A stretch of 64,000 nt of DNA, taken from contig CALBIL010000051.1 in assembly GCA_937892945.1 (NCBI GenBank), positions 1 through 64,000 of the forward strand, given 5' to 3'. The notes beneath the pieces are model-generated. The model was not told the origin of the DNA, did not search any database, and worked only from the letters and a program-made list of their open reading frames with translations. This DNA is from an uncultured euryarchaeote (GTDB taxonomy: Archaea > Thermoplasmatota > Poseidoniia > Poseidoniales > Poseidoniaceae). The translations under genes and the position numbers were made by a program. Below are positions 8,213 to 17,190 of this stretch, piece by piece (the first letter of the stretch is position 1; every line of letters begins with the position of its first letter).

Positions 8213-9724
8213 TCACAGGAATCCTGCGTTATCGACCAAATTCTCAAAGAGAAGATAGGTAATTGGCACCAAAATAACACCCATGGCGTGACTACGTCGG
8301 ATACCGAGCCGTGGAGGCAAAAGCCCCAGCATCGTTCCAACAATGAGGACAGCCAATCCGATGAACCCAGTACTGACGAACACCAGTGCTGCGACGAAAA
8401 GAATAACGCTCATGATCATTTGTTGGAGTGGGATTGCAGCGTGAAGTCGTAACATACCCTTACCGACATATCGCATAATTGGCATGGCCATGAGACCAGC
8501 GGCAAGAGTAATAGCCAACAATCGGATGAAATCAGCCGTTGGTTCAAGACTGCTCCAAGTATCAACCGGATACATTGCTTTGAGTGCCAAGGTAGCACCA
8601 GAGCGTGAACGGCCGATGATGTAGAGGAATCCAAGGACACATACAGTAACCGCAGTGTTGACTGCAGACAGGATGGCAATAATCTCCAAGTCCTGCTTTG
8701 TTTGAGGTCCTTCAACACCTTCGTCAGCTTCTGCTTTTGCGATTTCAAGAAGTTCATCATCAGATAATTCTGTTAGTCGACGAGTTTCCCAATCCATCCC
8801 AAAACCTTGTTTGCCTTGCATTTTGGCCGCTACGTTTCGGCCACCCATGACCAAAACAGTCGCTTGAGATGCCGTCATTCCCGGAAGAACACCCATTGAT
8901 GCACCCGCTACTCCGGACCAAAAGCATGGAACCAATAACGGTCGAACAGGAGGCAAATCCCAGTTTTCTTTCTGTGGGGGAAGGTGAGAAGTTGTAGCAT
9001 AGATGTCAAGCAAATTGGCAATACCAAACAATCCTGCCAAACTCGGTAATAACAGACTTGCCCCTGGCATGTCGAGTGGAGAACGTGCAGGGAGTGAATG
9101 TGGGCCAATGATGGTCCATCCAAACAGTCCAGTGAGTAAGAAAAAGGCAGTTGCTGAGAAGAAACCAGCTAATCGTGAATCGGTTCCAAATTTCCCTCCA
9201 GTTGTGATTTGCAACCACTTCGGCCAATCAAGCCGTGTTGTTTCGGTGGCTAATAACAGCAATGAAATCGTCAAGAGAATGAATGGCAGCATGGTTCGCA
9301 AGTCTTCATACCAACCAAGTTCAGGACCAAATGCAATTCGCGCCAACACAATCAGTGGAAGTGAAAGAAATAAACCGAGTTGAGAGCCTCTTGCAGACCA
9401 AGCAACTCCACGAGCAGCGTTGCCAGATAACAGCATTCGATGCCCGGGTAAAAGTGACAGCGCTTGATCAGCATCGGGCGCCCCCATCAATGCTGAAGGT
9501 ATGTAATTGAGGAACGTATGTACCGTTCCTGTTGACACGATGATGCCGGCAACGGCTGAAAGAGGAATTCCAATGCTGAGCAGTGCAGGTGCTAAAGCCA
9601 GTAAAATCAATGCGACATTGTTGACGTGAAAACCGGGGATAATCCCCGTAAGGGTGCCCATTGCAACACCCAAAAACAAGGCTGCAAACATCCAGCTCAG
9701 TTCGTAAAGATAGGCATCGAGCAT
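8213..9724 (-). CDS. TctA-like (PF01970 type) integral membrane permease
   Basis: The 503-residue protein has about ten or more hydrophobic segments. Its N-terminus contains the glycine-rich GTLTGIIPGFHVNN, and GVLPGMTASQAT repeats that signature later. This paired P-G-x pattern is typical of the TctA/DUF112 permease family. In bacteria TctA works with a small TctB subunit and a periplasmic binding protein TctC to import tricarboxylates. Neither partner is next to this gene. Archaeal stand-alone members are known but their substrate is not. A charged cytosolic loop (about residues 320-345) separates the halves. It starts 9 bases after the upstream gene and a GAGGTG ribosome site precedes its ATG. 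Confidence 0.78.
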   Translation of the reverse strand: MLDAYLYELSWMFAALFLGVAMGTLTGIIPGFHVNNVALILLALAPALLSIGIPLSAVAGIIVSTGTVHTFLNYIPSALMGAPDADQALSLLPGHRMLLSGNAARGVAWSARGSQLGLFLSLPLIVLARIAFGPELGWYEDLRTMLPFILLTISLLLLATETTRLDWPKWLQITTGGKFGTDSRLAGFFSATAFFLLTGLFGWTIIGPHSLPARSPLDMPGASLLLPSLAGLFGIANLLDIYATTSHLPPQKENWDLPPVRPLLVPCFWSGVAGASMGVLPGMTASQATVLVMGGRNVAAKMQGKQGFGMDWETRRLTELSDDELLEIAKAEADEGVEGPQTKQDLEIIAILSAVNTAVTVCVLGFLYIIGRSRSGATLALKAMYPVDTWSSLEPTADFIRLLAITLAAGLMAMPIMRYVGKGMLRLHAAIPLQQMIMSVILFVAALVFVSTGFIGLAVLIVGTMLGLLPPRLGIRRSHAMGVILVPITYLLFENLVDNAGFL

Positions 9725-9733
9725 GACAACACC

Positions 9734-11482
9734 TCAAGAGTTTCCGTTGTTTGGACCGGTTCCATTCTCCATTTCTTCACGGTCGTTTATTCCATCACCG
9801 TCTGAATCAGGGGTGTTTGAATTGAAGCCAGTCGCATCTTCGAAACTGTCAGCGAGACGGTCGCCATCTCTGTCCCAAGCATCGGCATCATCAAGAGAAA
9901 ATACCAGAGCCAAATTACTTGGATGTTCAATTTGACGCAGTCTTCCGTTCCAAGTAAGAGATTGATTTTCGTGCAATGAATCTGTTCCAATTGCATTGAG
10001 TTGAATGTTCAGTTTAATGGATTGTTCTGAACCGGGGCGTTCGAGATACCATCCGTCATCATGGAGTGCTGCTTTACCATCAATGAGCACATACTGGTTC
10101 TTGGTATAGCCCCATTGTGTTGCTCCAGCATCCCAAAGCAGAGTCTGAGGCCCGGGTGGGTCGCCAACCAGTTGGTAAGTGTCAACCATGAGTCGCATCA
10201 TCATCTTCTGGTCGTCCCAAGAGACTGTGACGTTGGCAATGATGCCTTGGCCGGCTTCGATCCATTCGGTCCGTGTCGATGGGAACGTCATAGCCACACG
10301 GGTTTGACCAAAGGTGTAGGTCTGACTGTCGACAAAATAGCCGTCAGTATCAAGGGGCTCGAAGGAATATTGCATGAAAGTGCTAAGCGTGTATTGTCTT
10401 CCAGGGTCCTGTAGCATCGATGCTGGGTTGGACGAAAGCATGGCTTGCATCGACATAGCGGACATTGGGTCAATGAGATTGGTACCATTACCGTTGTTGG
10501 CATCAATACACCACATACTTCGGTCATCGTTCCACATTAAACGACCTGCTGCTTCGTACGAAGAGCCGTTGTAGTTTTGTGGTTCTGCGTTTGTTCTGTC
10601 TTCATCAGTTGGAAGAATACACATCACGTTACCGTTTGGCCCAGTCAAGGTCCATTGACCATTCATAATCAAAACAGTCCCAGCCATTGACACCATACTT
10701 CCAGATTCGTAGCTCCATGTTGACTCCCCAGACCATTCGAGTTGATTGATTTGAGGCGTATGGCTTCTGTCGATGAGAATGGTTGGACCTTGTGTCATGA
10801 GCGCCCATCGCAAACTTGTCTCTTGGTAAGCAAGCATACCGGTCACTTCAATTTTGGAATCCGATTCAATCCAAACACCCGTTGCTGATTGAACGAGAAG
10901 TTGCATTTGGTGTGAAGCATCAGTGATGTAGGCTGATGTGTAGGTCGCATCTGGATTTACAGCTTCACTGATGTACCCATTGACCGTTACTATTTGTCCA
11001 ACATAGGCTTCTGGAGATACGGCAAGGTCAGAAATTGACACTCGTTCGATATCCGGCAAATCGGATAATTCCCAATACATGGCCCCTGAGCCAGTTGCTT
11101 GCATGTAAAATCGGCCGTTATAATCGACGACATCGCCCATCGCAGTGACATTCGTGCCGATGGGAGGGATTGTCCCCGTGGAATACCACCGCACTTGAAT
11201 GACGCCCGTCTCATCTTCAATGACCAAATCAACTCGATCTTCACCATTGCCGTATCGGTCTTCAATCCAAGAGATTACTGTGCCTTCAACCAACACAACT
11301 TCATTTTTGTGTTGGACAAGGTCTTCGATGTCGACCACTTGAGGTTCACGAACCATAGCATACCAGTTTAATGTGGCTACCAAGAACAGAGAAAGAGCAA
11401 ACATGACCCACAATTTCTGCCCACGAGTAGCAGGATTGTCATCGGTTATCTTAAGCATAATGTCCTTGAGAGGATCCGCCAT
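9734..11482 (-). CDS. Membrane-anchored extracytoplasmic OB-fold protein with C-terminal calcium repeats
   Basis: I set the start at the ATG at 11482 (582 residues), which gives a short cytosolic N-terminus followed by one transmembrane helix (WVMFALSLFLVATLNWY). The outer part begins with an OB-fold-like domain: VEGTVISWI, then LVIEDETGVIQVRWY and a second strand set with GDVVDYNGRFYMQA. At least one more OB-like unit follows (VTVNGYISEAV). The last 50 residues hold calcium-binding motifs (DRDGDRLADSFED, DSDGDGINDREE). The domain resembles tRNA_anti-type OB folds but sits outside the cell, so nucleic acid or carbohydrate binding are both possible. This is the first gene of the minus-strand run and faces the HD-domain gene across a shared promoter region. 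Confidence 0.7.
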   Translation of the reverse strand: MADPLKDIMLKITDDNPATRGQKLWVMFALSLFLVATLNWYAMVREPQVVDIEDLVQHKNEVVLVEGTVISWIEDRYGNGEDRVDLVIEDETGVIQVRWYSTGTIPPIGTNVTAMGDVVDYNGRFYMQATGSGAMYWELSDLPDIERVSISDLAVSPEAYVGQIVTVNGYISEAVNPDATYTSAYITDASHQMQLLVQSATGVWIESDSKIEVTGMLAYQETSLRWALMTQGPTILIDRSHTPQINQLEWSGESTWSYESGSMVSMAGTVLIMNGQWTLTGPNGNVMCILPTDEDRTNAEPQNYNGSSYEAAGRLMWNDDRSMWCIDANNGNGTNLIDPMSAMSMQAMLSSNPASMLQDPGRQYTLSTFMQYSFEPLDTDGYFVDSQTYTFGQTRVAMTFPSTRTEWIEAGQGIIANVTVSWDDQKMMMRLMVDTYQLVGDPPGPQTLLWDAGATQWGYTKNQYVLIDGKAALHDDGWYLERPGSEQSIKLNIQLNAIGTDSLHENQSLTWNGRLRQIEHPSNLALVFSLDDADAWDRDGDRLADSFEDATGFNSNTPDSDGDGINDREEMENGTGPNNGNS

Positions 11483-11573
11483 ATTGTGGCTCACATACGC
11501 CCCGTGCTTAGGTATTGCCCCTTCGAATTCCGTTGATTTTTCAACACTTTTCATGTTTCATGGCGTGCGGGGC

Positions 11574-11582
11574 CTTTTTAAT
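11574..11582 (+). promoter_or_regulatory. TATA-like element before the HD-domain gene
   Basis: The T-rich sequence CTTTTTAAT is centred about 24 bases upstream of the ATG at 11601. At that spacing transcription would begin at or next to the start codon, giving a leaderless mRNA. This supports the shorter start for the HD-domain gene. Confidence 0.45.
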
Positions 11583-11600
11583 GGAAAAGCAGACCGCTTC

Positions 11601-12908
11601 ATGGAGATGGCCATGCGTGACCGTGTGATTCGTGATGAGATTCACAAGGACATTTTCGTTCCTGCGAACCATGCAAAAATAATCGATACACGGGAGTTTC
11701 AACGACTTCGTTCGATCCAACAACTCTCGACATGTGAGTATGTATTCCCTGCCGCAAACCACAATCGGTTTTCACATTCATTGGGTGCTTACCATCTGGC
11801 CCGAACCTTAATCGGGTCATTAAACGAAGTTCAACCAAACCTTGTTTCAGAGGAGGACAGTGAGCTGATTTGTTTAGCAGCATTGCTTCATGATATCGGC
11901 CACCCTCCCTTTTCTCATCTCTTAGAAACTCCCGAAGTGTTTGCTACCTATCATTCACACGAACATTGGGGTCGAGTACTACTGGAATCGAAAGACACCG
12001 AAGTTGGAATTGCCCTCCTCGAGGTTCTTGGAGTTCAGCGTAGAAATCGTTTATTCGCACTTATGGATGGCGATTCTGAATTCGATGGAAGAGCAATTCC
12101 TCCTTACATGAAGGAAATCGTTTCCAGTCAACTCGATGTTGACCGAATGGATTACATGGTTCGAGACCAAGCGAATACAGGTGCACAAATCGGTGGATTT
12201 GACATTGCAAGGGTCATTCGAGCCCTTCGGGTCAACAAGGAAGGGCATTTCTATGTCAAGTCGTGGGGATTACCTGCGATTGAAGCCTATCTTGTCACTC
12301 GTTATCACATGTATCAGCAAGTTTATTTCCACAAGGTCAACATGCTGACTCAAAATTATCTTGTTCGAATGCTTTCTCGTGCTCGTGTACTTGCCCAAGA
12401 CGGTTCACTCAAACTCTCTTCACCACTCGAGAATATGTTGTTGAACAGCGCCCTCGATGCCAAAGGGTATGCTGCATTGAATGATGCTCACATACGGGTG
12501 GCTTTGCCCGAATGGGCAGAGCATCCCGACACTGTTTTGTCCCATTATGCAATGCGTCTCCTTTCACGACGTGATTTCCACAAATCTTTGCGAATTGAAG
12601 GGCTCTCGACAGAAATGATTGATGTGGTTTTACCAAGACTCGAACCTCTGGTGGAAGCAGCAGGGTACAATCCCTCGATCGACATCATCACTGCACGCAT
12701 TTCCAAGCGTGGCTACATGCCGTACGAACAAGGCATTTTGCTTGAGGACGGACGAGATGCAGCCGATCACTCGCCGCTGGTCCGGTCACTTACCCAGCCA
12801 AATGAACGGGCCCTCATATTCGTTCCAGAAGCGATTCGAGATGAACTTGAAATCAATGTCCGTGAATGGGTTAAACCATCGCAGTCCTCTCTTGCACAGT
12901 TTGAATGA
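11601..12908 (+). CDS. HD-domain phosphohydrolase, dGTPase/SAMHD1-like
   Basis: The 435-residue protein has the metal-binding pattern of the dNTP triphosphohydrolase branch of the HD superfamily. A His appears in NHNRFSHSLG (about residue 55), the HD pair in HDIGHPPFSH (about 96), and the final Asp in SQLDVDRMDYM (about 180). Family members hydrolyse dNTPs to nucleoside and triphosphate, though several archaeal members have unknown or nucleotide-independent roles. The ORF is open for 76 more codons upstream. Those residues look non-coding and overlap the divergent gene's start, whereas a TATA-like element fits the ATG at 11601. A second ATG lies at 11607. A tRNA-Met gene follows closely. Confidence 0.85.
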   Translation: MEMAMRDRVIRDEIHKDIFVPANHAKIIDTREFQRLRSIQQLSTCEYVFPAANHNRFSHSLGAYHLARTLIGSLNEVQPNLVSEEDSELICLAALLHDIGHPPFSHLLETPEVFATYHSHEHWGRVLLESKDTEVGIALLEVLGVQRRNRLFALMDGDSEFDGRAIPPYMKEIVSSQLDVDRMDYMVRDQANTGAQIGGFDIARVIRALRVNKEGHFYVKSWGLPAIEAYLVTRYHMYQQVYFHKVNMLTQNYLVRMLSRARVLAQDGSLKLSSPLENMLLNSALDAKGYAALNDAHIRVALPEWAEHPDTVLSHYAMRLLSRRDFHKSLRIEGLSTEMIDVVLPRLEPLVEAAGYNPSIDIITARISKRGYMPYEQGILLEDGRDAADHSPLVRSLTQPNERALIFVPEAIRDELEINVREWVKPSQSSLAQFE

Positions 12909-12951
12909 CATAGAGGTAAGTTCTTGTCTCGCGCCTATTCCCTCGGCTTAG

Positions 12952-13025
12952 GGGCCCGTAGCTTAGTTGGTTGGAGCACCCGGCTCATAACCGGGGGGTC
13001 AGGGGTTCAAGTCCCTTCGGGCCCA
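12952..13025 (+). tRNA. tRNA-Met (CAT), probably elongator
   Basis: The cloverleaf is complete. Acceptor stem GGGCCCG/CGGGCCC, D-arm with AGTTGGTTGGAG, anticodon stem CCCGG/CCGGG around a CTCATAA loop, and T-arm with GGTTCAAGTCC. No CCA is encoded. The CAT anticodon could also belong to an Ile2 tRNA with modified C34. The G1-C72 pair and the absence of the GGG/CCC anticodon stem argue against the initiator. Confidence 0.93.
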
Positions 13026-13050
13026 CTTTTGATTTGAGGGCCGCCTAGGC

Positions 13051-13058
13051 TATTTTTA
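13051..13058 (+). promoter_or_regulatory. TATA-like element upstream of the PGF-CTERM-like protein gene
   Basis: The sequence TATTTTTA lies between tRNA-Met and the next gene. Transcription would begin near 13080, giving a 5' leader of about 45 bases before the ATG at 13124, which has an AGGTG ribosome site. Identified by eye only. Confidence 0.4.
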
Positions 13059-13123
13059 GAGCCACCATGGCGCAATGGTTATGAGGGTCTCATTGCTGGG
13101 GTTGACTACTAGGTGTGACTACT

Positions 13124-14053
13124 ATGATGAAGCGTGCTCTGTTCCTGCTTGCCCTCTACCTTTGCTCAGTTATGATTGTTGCAGTTCCTGCTTCGGCACA
13201 AACTCCTACTGCTGCCATCTCTCTTTCTTGTGCACCGATTTCAATTAACATTGAAGTCAAACCCGGTTCAACTTACAACGGTTTCACTACATGTACTGCA
13301 AACAATCCAACGACCTATCAAGAAAAGATCAGTATTTTAGTTACCAGCGACGGACTTGCAACTGCAGCCCCTGGAGACATGTACATCGGCGGTAACTCGG
13401 AAGTTGACTTCCAAATCTCCGTTCGTGCTACACCCTACATGGTGATGCAAAGTCGAACTTTATCTGTTTCTGCCCAAGTTCAAGAGATTAACTCTCTACC
13501 TCCAATCAACTCTGCTTCATCTCAGAACAACATGATTGTCAACATTATGCAGTATTCCTTGGTTCAAGTTGAAGCAGTTGAGCCATTCGTTCAATTGATG
13601 CCAAAGAAGGACAAGAACTTCGAGTTCAAGGTCTACAACCTCGGCAACCAAATTGACTTCATGAAGGTCGGAATCACTGAATCCAGCCGTGAATCTTTGG
13701 AAGAAGCAGGCTTTACAATCAACTTGCCTGCAGTTAAGGTCCAAATTGATGCCATCCCAACAGCAACCAAAGTCCGTGTTATGGCACGAACTCCGAAGAC
13801 TCAAGGATGGAGCGATGCTTACCACGTCCTCGACTTCTATGCTGAATCTGAATTCGCTTGTAACAACGGTGGATGTATTCGTGAATCACAAATGATCACA
13901 GTGTACGTCCGTGGTGTTTACCTGCCAGGTTTCGAAGTTGTACCCGCACTTTCAATGGTCGTTCTTGCTGCAGCAGTAGCAGGTCGTCGAGTTACTGAAA
14001 ACCGAGAAGAGGAAGACGACTTTGTCTGGTACGACTCGGCTCCCGGTCTGTGA
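13124..14053 (+). CDS. Exported protein with signal peptide and PGF-CTERM-like C-terminus
   Basis: The 309-residue product begins with a clear signal peptide ending near ...VPASAQ. A beta-rich exterior domain of about 230 residues follows, with four or more cysteines (SLSCAPIS, FTTCTANN, FACNNGGCI). Near the C-terminus the tripartite pattern L-P-G-F-E, a hydrophobic stretch, and then G-R-R resembles the PGF-CTERM sorting signal processed by archaeosortases. It differs in having about 18 acidic residues after the basic pair. I chose the ATG at 13124 because AGGTG lies about 8 bases upstream; GTG 13115 and ATG 13127 are alternatives. Function is unknown. The likely role is a surface-anchored structural or binding protein. 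Confidence 0.7.
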   Translation: MMKRALFLLALYLCSVMIVAVPASAQTPTAAISLSCAPISINIEVKPGSTYNGFTTCTANNPTTYQEKISILVTSDGLATAAPGDMYIGGNSEVDFQISVRATPYMVMQSRTLSVSAQVQEINSLPPINSASSQNNMIVNIMQYSLVQVEAVEPFVQLMPKKDKNFEFKVYNLGNQIDFMKVGITESSRESLEEAGFTINLPAVKVQIDAIPTATKVRVMARTPKTQGWSDAYHVLDFYAESEFACNNGGCIRESQMITVYVRGVYLPGFEVVPALSMVVLAAAVAGRRVTENREEEDDFVWYDSAPGL

Positions 14054-14153
14054 CGGCTTCGTTCACAACCTGCGGTAATCGTATCAAAACCGGCACTCAT
14101 AGGGGTTGCCTTGATAATCCCCTCCGTCAAACGCTCATTTAGCAGGGATTACT

Positions 14154-15383
14154 ATGGGTGGATTACTAGACAAGGCAAACGCTACCAAAACCGAGACAAT
14201 GGATGCAGAAGTCGTCACTGAAAAAGAGACTGTAAAAGTGACCAAAGTCGCAGAGGTATTGCCAACTGTAAAAGGTGAAACTTTTCTTCAAACTGCAAAT
14301 CCAATTGGTTTAGGATTAGCTGGTCTTGGATTTCTCTTAATGTGGTTTTTAGATAATTACTGGTTGGAAGATATTACTGGACCAATTCCCTTTGGACTTG
14401 TTGTAGTATTGATTATGGCCGGTTCCTTTTATCTTGTTTGGGACTCTATCGACCGACAGAAAACAATTGCTTTAGCTGTTGGATATTTGCTTCTCACCGG
14501 GATTCCCTACATTGCCGGTCTCGAACTCGGAAGCAGTCCTGGTGTTTCCGAGATAAGTGTAAATGAAGATACGAATGATTTTTCATTTGTTGTTCGAGGT
14601 TCCTTTTCTTCAGCAACTGCAGAAATATTATTCGCTGAAGAAACAGTTTGGTCCGAATCAAAAGACATGAGTAACGATCGAAGTAAATTCACAGTACCTC
14701 TTGCCACTCTCTTCATGGGTAATTCGCAAGATCATATGTTGACCACTGTAAATACATATTCAATACGTGTGGCTTCAAATTCTGGCGACACTACAACAGT
14801 GGATATTTCACCTACGTTAATCAACCGAGAAGTTGAAAATGCTGCAGCGAAACTCATTATGCGAACTGAAACTACTGAAGAAGGAAATACTCTCGTCACT
14901 GGCGTCACTGTTGAGGCATTGATTGGAATGTTTTCGAGTTCCGCAGTTGCAAGTACCGGTGGTGAACATGATATGACCAGTACTTCCGAACAACGTCAGC
15001 CTATTTCTTCAGACTATTCCATTCAACTGAAGATTCTCCAGGATGGCTCGCAAACGTATGAATCCGCAATTATACAGGTGAATGGAGTAACTGCAACATG
15101 GGATCCTGTATCAAATGATTTGGCGAACTTTGGTAGCACAAACGGCTGGTTTGCTATGCCTGGGAACACTTTAGACCAACAAGAAGTGTATGAATTCATC
15201 GAAAGAGATGAATTTTTTGAAGATGATGGGTGCTATAATTTCCAAATTATCGTCACCAATGAGTTCTATTCGACGATGAACGACGCCTCACCGGGGTCTG
15301 CTGTAGTCATCAGTGACAATGCTTGGCAACTTGACTTTGAAAGCGATGAAGCAAACTCAGTAATGAACACCTGTACGGCCTAA
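14154..15383 (+). CDS. Membrane protein of unknown function
   Basis: This 409-residue protein was not recognised. An N-terminal cytosolic stretch of about 45 residues, rich in Lys, Glu and Thr, is followed by three hydrophobic segments (about 50-130: GLGLAGLGFLLMWFL, FGLVVVLIMAGSFYLVW, IALAVGYLLLTGIPYIAGL). A beta-rich outer domain of about 270 residues with acidic composition and two late cysteines makes up the rest. It follows the PGF-CTERM-like protein by 100 bases in the same direction. A GGGATTACT sequence precedes the ATG. The start could be a few codons off. Confidence 0.65.
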   Translation: MGGLLDKANATKTETMDAEVVTEKETVKVTKVAEVLPTVKGETFLQTANPIGLGLAGLGFLLMWFLDNYWLEDITGPIPFGLVVVLIMAGSFYLVWDSIDRQKTIALAVGYLLLTGIPYIAGLELGSSPGVSEISVNEDTNDFSFVVRGSFSSATAEILFAEETVWSESKDMSNDRSKFTVPLATLFMGNSQDHMLTTVNTYSIRVASNSGDTTTVDISPTLINREVENAAAKLIMRTETTEEGNTLVTGVTVEALIGMFSSSAVASTGGEHDMTSTSEQRQPISSDYSIQLKILQDGSQTYESAIIQVNGVTATWDPVSNDLANFGSTNGWFAMPGNTLDQQEVYEFIERDEFFEDDGCYNFQIIVTNEFYSTMNDASPGSAVVISDNAWQLDFESDEANSVMNTCTA

Positions 15384-15421
15384 GTTTGGCATGTATCCTT
15401 GGTTGAGTTTACTCGTTTGAA

Positions 15422-17146
15422 TCAATCTTCGTCTTCTTCGTTGCTTTCATCCACCACTTTCCATACAGTTGAGTCTTCGAGTTCTTCTGTATCTTCTTCT
15501 TGTTGTTCTTCTTCAAAATGCTCTTCAACATCACTTGCTTCGATCTTCTTATTGGCATTGCGAGCAAACAATGTACTTGCAAGAACAATGATGACGACAA
15601 GGATGGCATAGACGACATAGGGTTTGTCTTCAGTCTCTTCACCAATATACCATCCTACTTCTTGCGAGTTTCCGCCTTCGACGTTGGTTACGTTACTTGC
15701 GATTGATTGCAATACATTCGGAATGAGTGTCCGGCAATTGAGAATTTGAGCACCGTCAGTATTTGCCCACCACGACACAGGGAGTACCTTTTCTTCAGCA
15801 GGCATAAGTGTAGTGGTAAGTGCTGTTGTTTCGGTGAGGTTGTCGCCAACATAGCACCAGATATTGACCGTAGCAGCAGCATCGCCTGTGTTCCGAACAG
15901 TGACCATAGCGCCAATTTTTTTGTTGACTTCAGCGGTGGTATCCTCAGCATCGATCGAGACAACTTCGATGTATGGCAATGGGATATTAACAACAGCCGT
16001 AGGCGTTTGTGGTGCAGGAATTGTGGTCGAGAAGTCACCCCAGGCAGTGCTGAGCGTGAGTGTCAATTCTCCCTCTTCAGAATGGTATATGCCGTTTCCA
16101 TCAACCCATTCCACAATTCGCTTCCATTCACTTCCACCGATATCGATTAAGCCATTCGAATCAGTGTGATTGTTAAGCTCCGTATTTGCGTATCCAATTC
16201 CAGGATGGTTCACAGTAATTTTTGGGGCATTTGTTTGAATTTGTCGTTGTGAGAGTAATCGAATCCATCCATCGGTATAGCCACCGGTTCCTTGATTATC
16301 GGTATATGTGATTTCTGCAAGGTCATGGACAATGATGTCTTCATCGGTACGGCTTCCAAGTATTGAACTCGAATTAACAACGATGCTTGCCCCGTCTTCA
16401 ACATTGATTGGTGCGCTACCGGTTAAGATACTGGATTGTATCTCACACTCATCGTTACAAGAGATATTTGCGCCATAGATTGTGGCGCTGTTAACATTCA
16501 ACATACCTTGAATGTTCAGCGTGAATGAAGCACTGTTCCAGATCAGACTACCATCGGTGTGGTTGAGTTGACTTGCAGAGAGGGTTGGTGATGCGCCACT
16601 ACCTGAGTGAAGTGCTTGAATTGAGATGATTTGAATTTCAAAGGCATAGTATATGTGGAAGTCTGCGATTAAATTACTTCCATTGAGTGATACGTCGATG
16701 AAGATGTGGTCTTTACCTGCAGCATCAACTGTTTGGTCACCAATCGTCATATTGAATACGGCAGATGTTGAAATCATTTGATCGAAATCAATTCGCAATT
16801 GACCCGATTCTGCCAAATCACCGAAATTTAAATTCAACTGTGTGCTGTTGAACACTGCCAGTCCCGAATCTAATTCTTCTCCAAGCAGAGAACCGGTCAA
16901 CTTTAAAGTCGCTCCCTGCTCAACGAGAATCGTACTGTCTGTTCCAATTGTGACATCACTGGTAATGGTTAAAGTTGAGCCACTCGAAACGATGAGGTTT
17001 CCATCCATGGTCATTGTTTCATTCCATGTTTCGTCCGCAGTGATGATGACCGTTGAACCATCACTTGGTGCATCTGCATGAACTCCGGCGAGCGTACTCA
17101 TCGAGGTGAGAATTAAGAGCAATGTGAATGACAGGGCGGTTCGCAT
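15422..17146 (-). CDS. Signal-peptide surface protein with beta-helix-like and CARDB-like regions and acidic cytosolic tail
   Basis: The 574-residue protein opens with a signal peptide (LSFTLLLILTSMSTLAGVHA). A repetitive beta-rich region (ITSDVTIGTDSTILVEQGAT, residues 50-330) has the spacing of a parallel beta-helix. A CARDB-like cell-adhesion domain follows at about 400-490 (GAMVTVRNTGDAAATVNIW). A single transmembrane helix near 515-530 (YVVYAILVVIIVLASTLFA) leads into a strongly acidic tail of about 40 residues ending in EEDED. This layout fits an anchored surface adhesin. Its end faces the end of the preceding plus-strand gene, with 38 bases between them. Confidence 0.7.
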   Translation of the reverse strand: MRTALSFTLLLILTSMSTLAGVHADAPSDGSTVIITADETWNETMTMDGNLIVSSGSTLTITSDVTIGTDSTILVEQGATLKLTGSLLGEELDSGLAVFNSTQLNLNFGDLAESGQLRIDFDQMISTSAVFNMTIGDQTVDAAGKDHIFIDVSLNGSNLIADFHIYYAFEIQIISIQALHSGSGASPTLSASQLNHTDGSLIWNSASFTLNIQGMLNVNSATIYGANISCNDECEIQSSILTGSAPINVEDGASIVVNSSSILGSRTDEDIIVHDLAEITYTDNQGTGGYTDGWIRLLSQRQIQTNAPKITVNHPGIGYANTELNNHTDSNGLIDIGGSEWKRIVEWVDGNGIYHSEEGELTLTLSTAWGDFSTTIPAPQTPTAVVNIPLPYIEVVSIDAEDTTAEVNKKIGAMVTVRNTGDAAATVNIWCYVGDNLTETTALTTTLMPAEEKVLPVSWWANTDGAQILNCRTLIPNVLQSIASNVTNVEGGNSQEVGWYIGEETEDKPYVVYAILVVIIVLASTLFARNANKKIEASDVEEHFEEEQQEEDTEELEDSTVWKVVDESNEEDED

Positions 17147-17190
17147 GTTACATGGTAGAGTAAAACCCCATTATAGGCTTCGCTCCGGAA

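Noticed and set aside
13060-13114. Possible second tRNA-like or small RNA structure after tRNA-Met
   Set aside because: Some short pairings can be drawn, but there is no acceptor stem or T-loop. The segment is better explained as the leader of the next gene.
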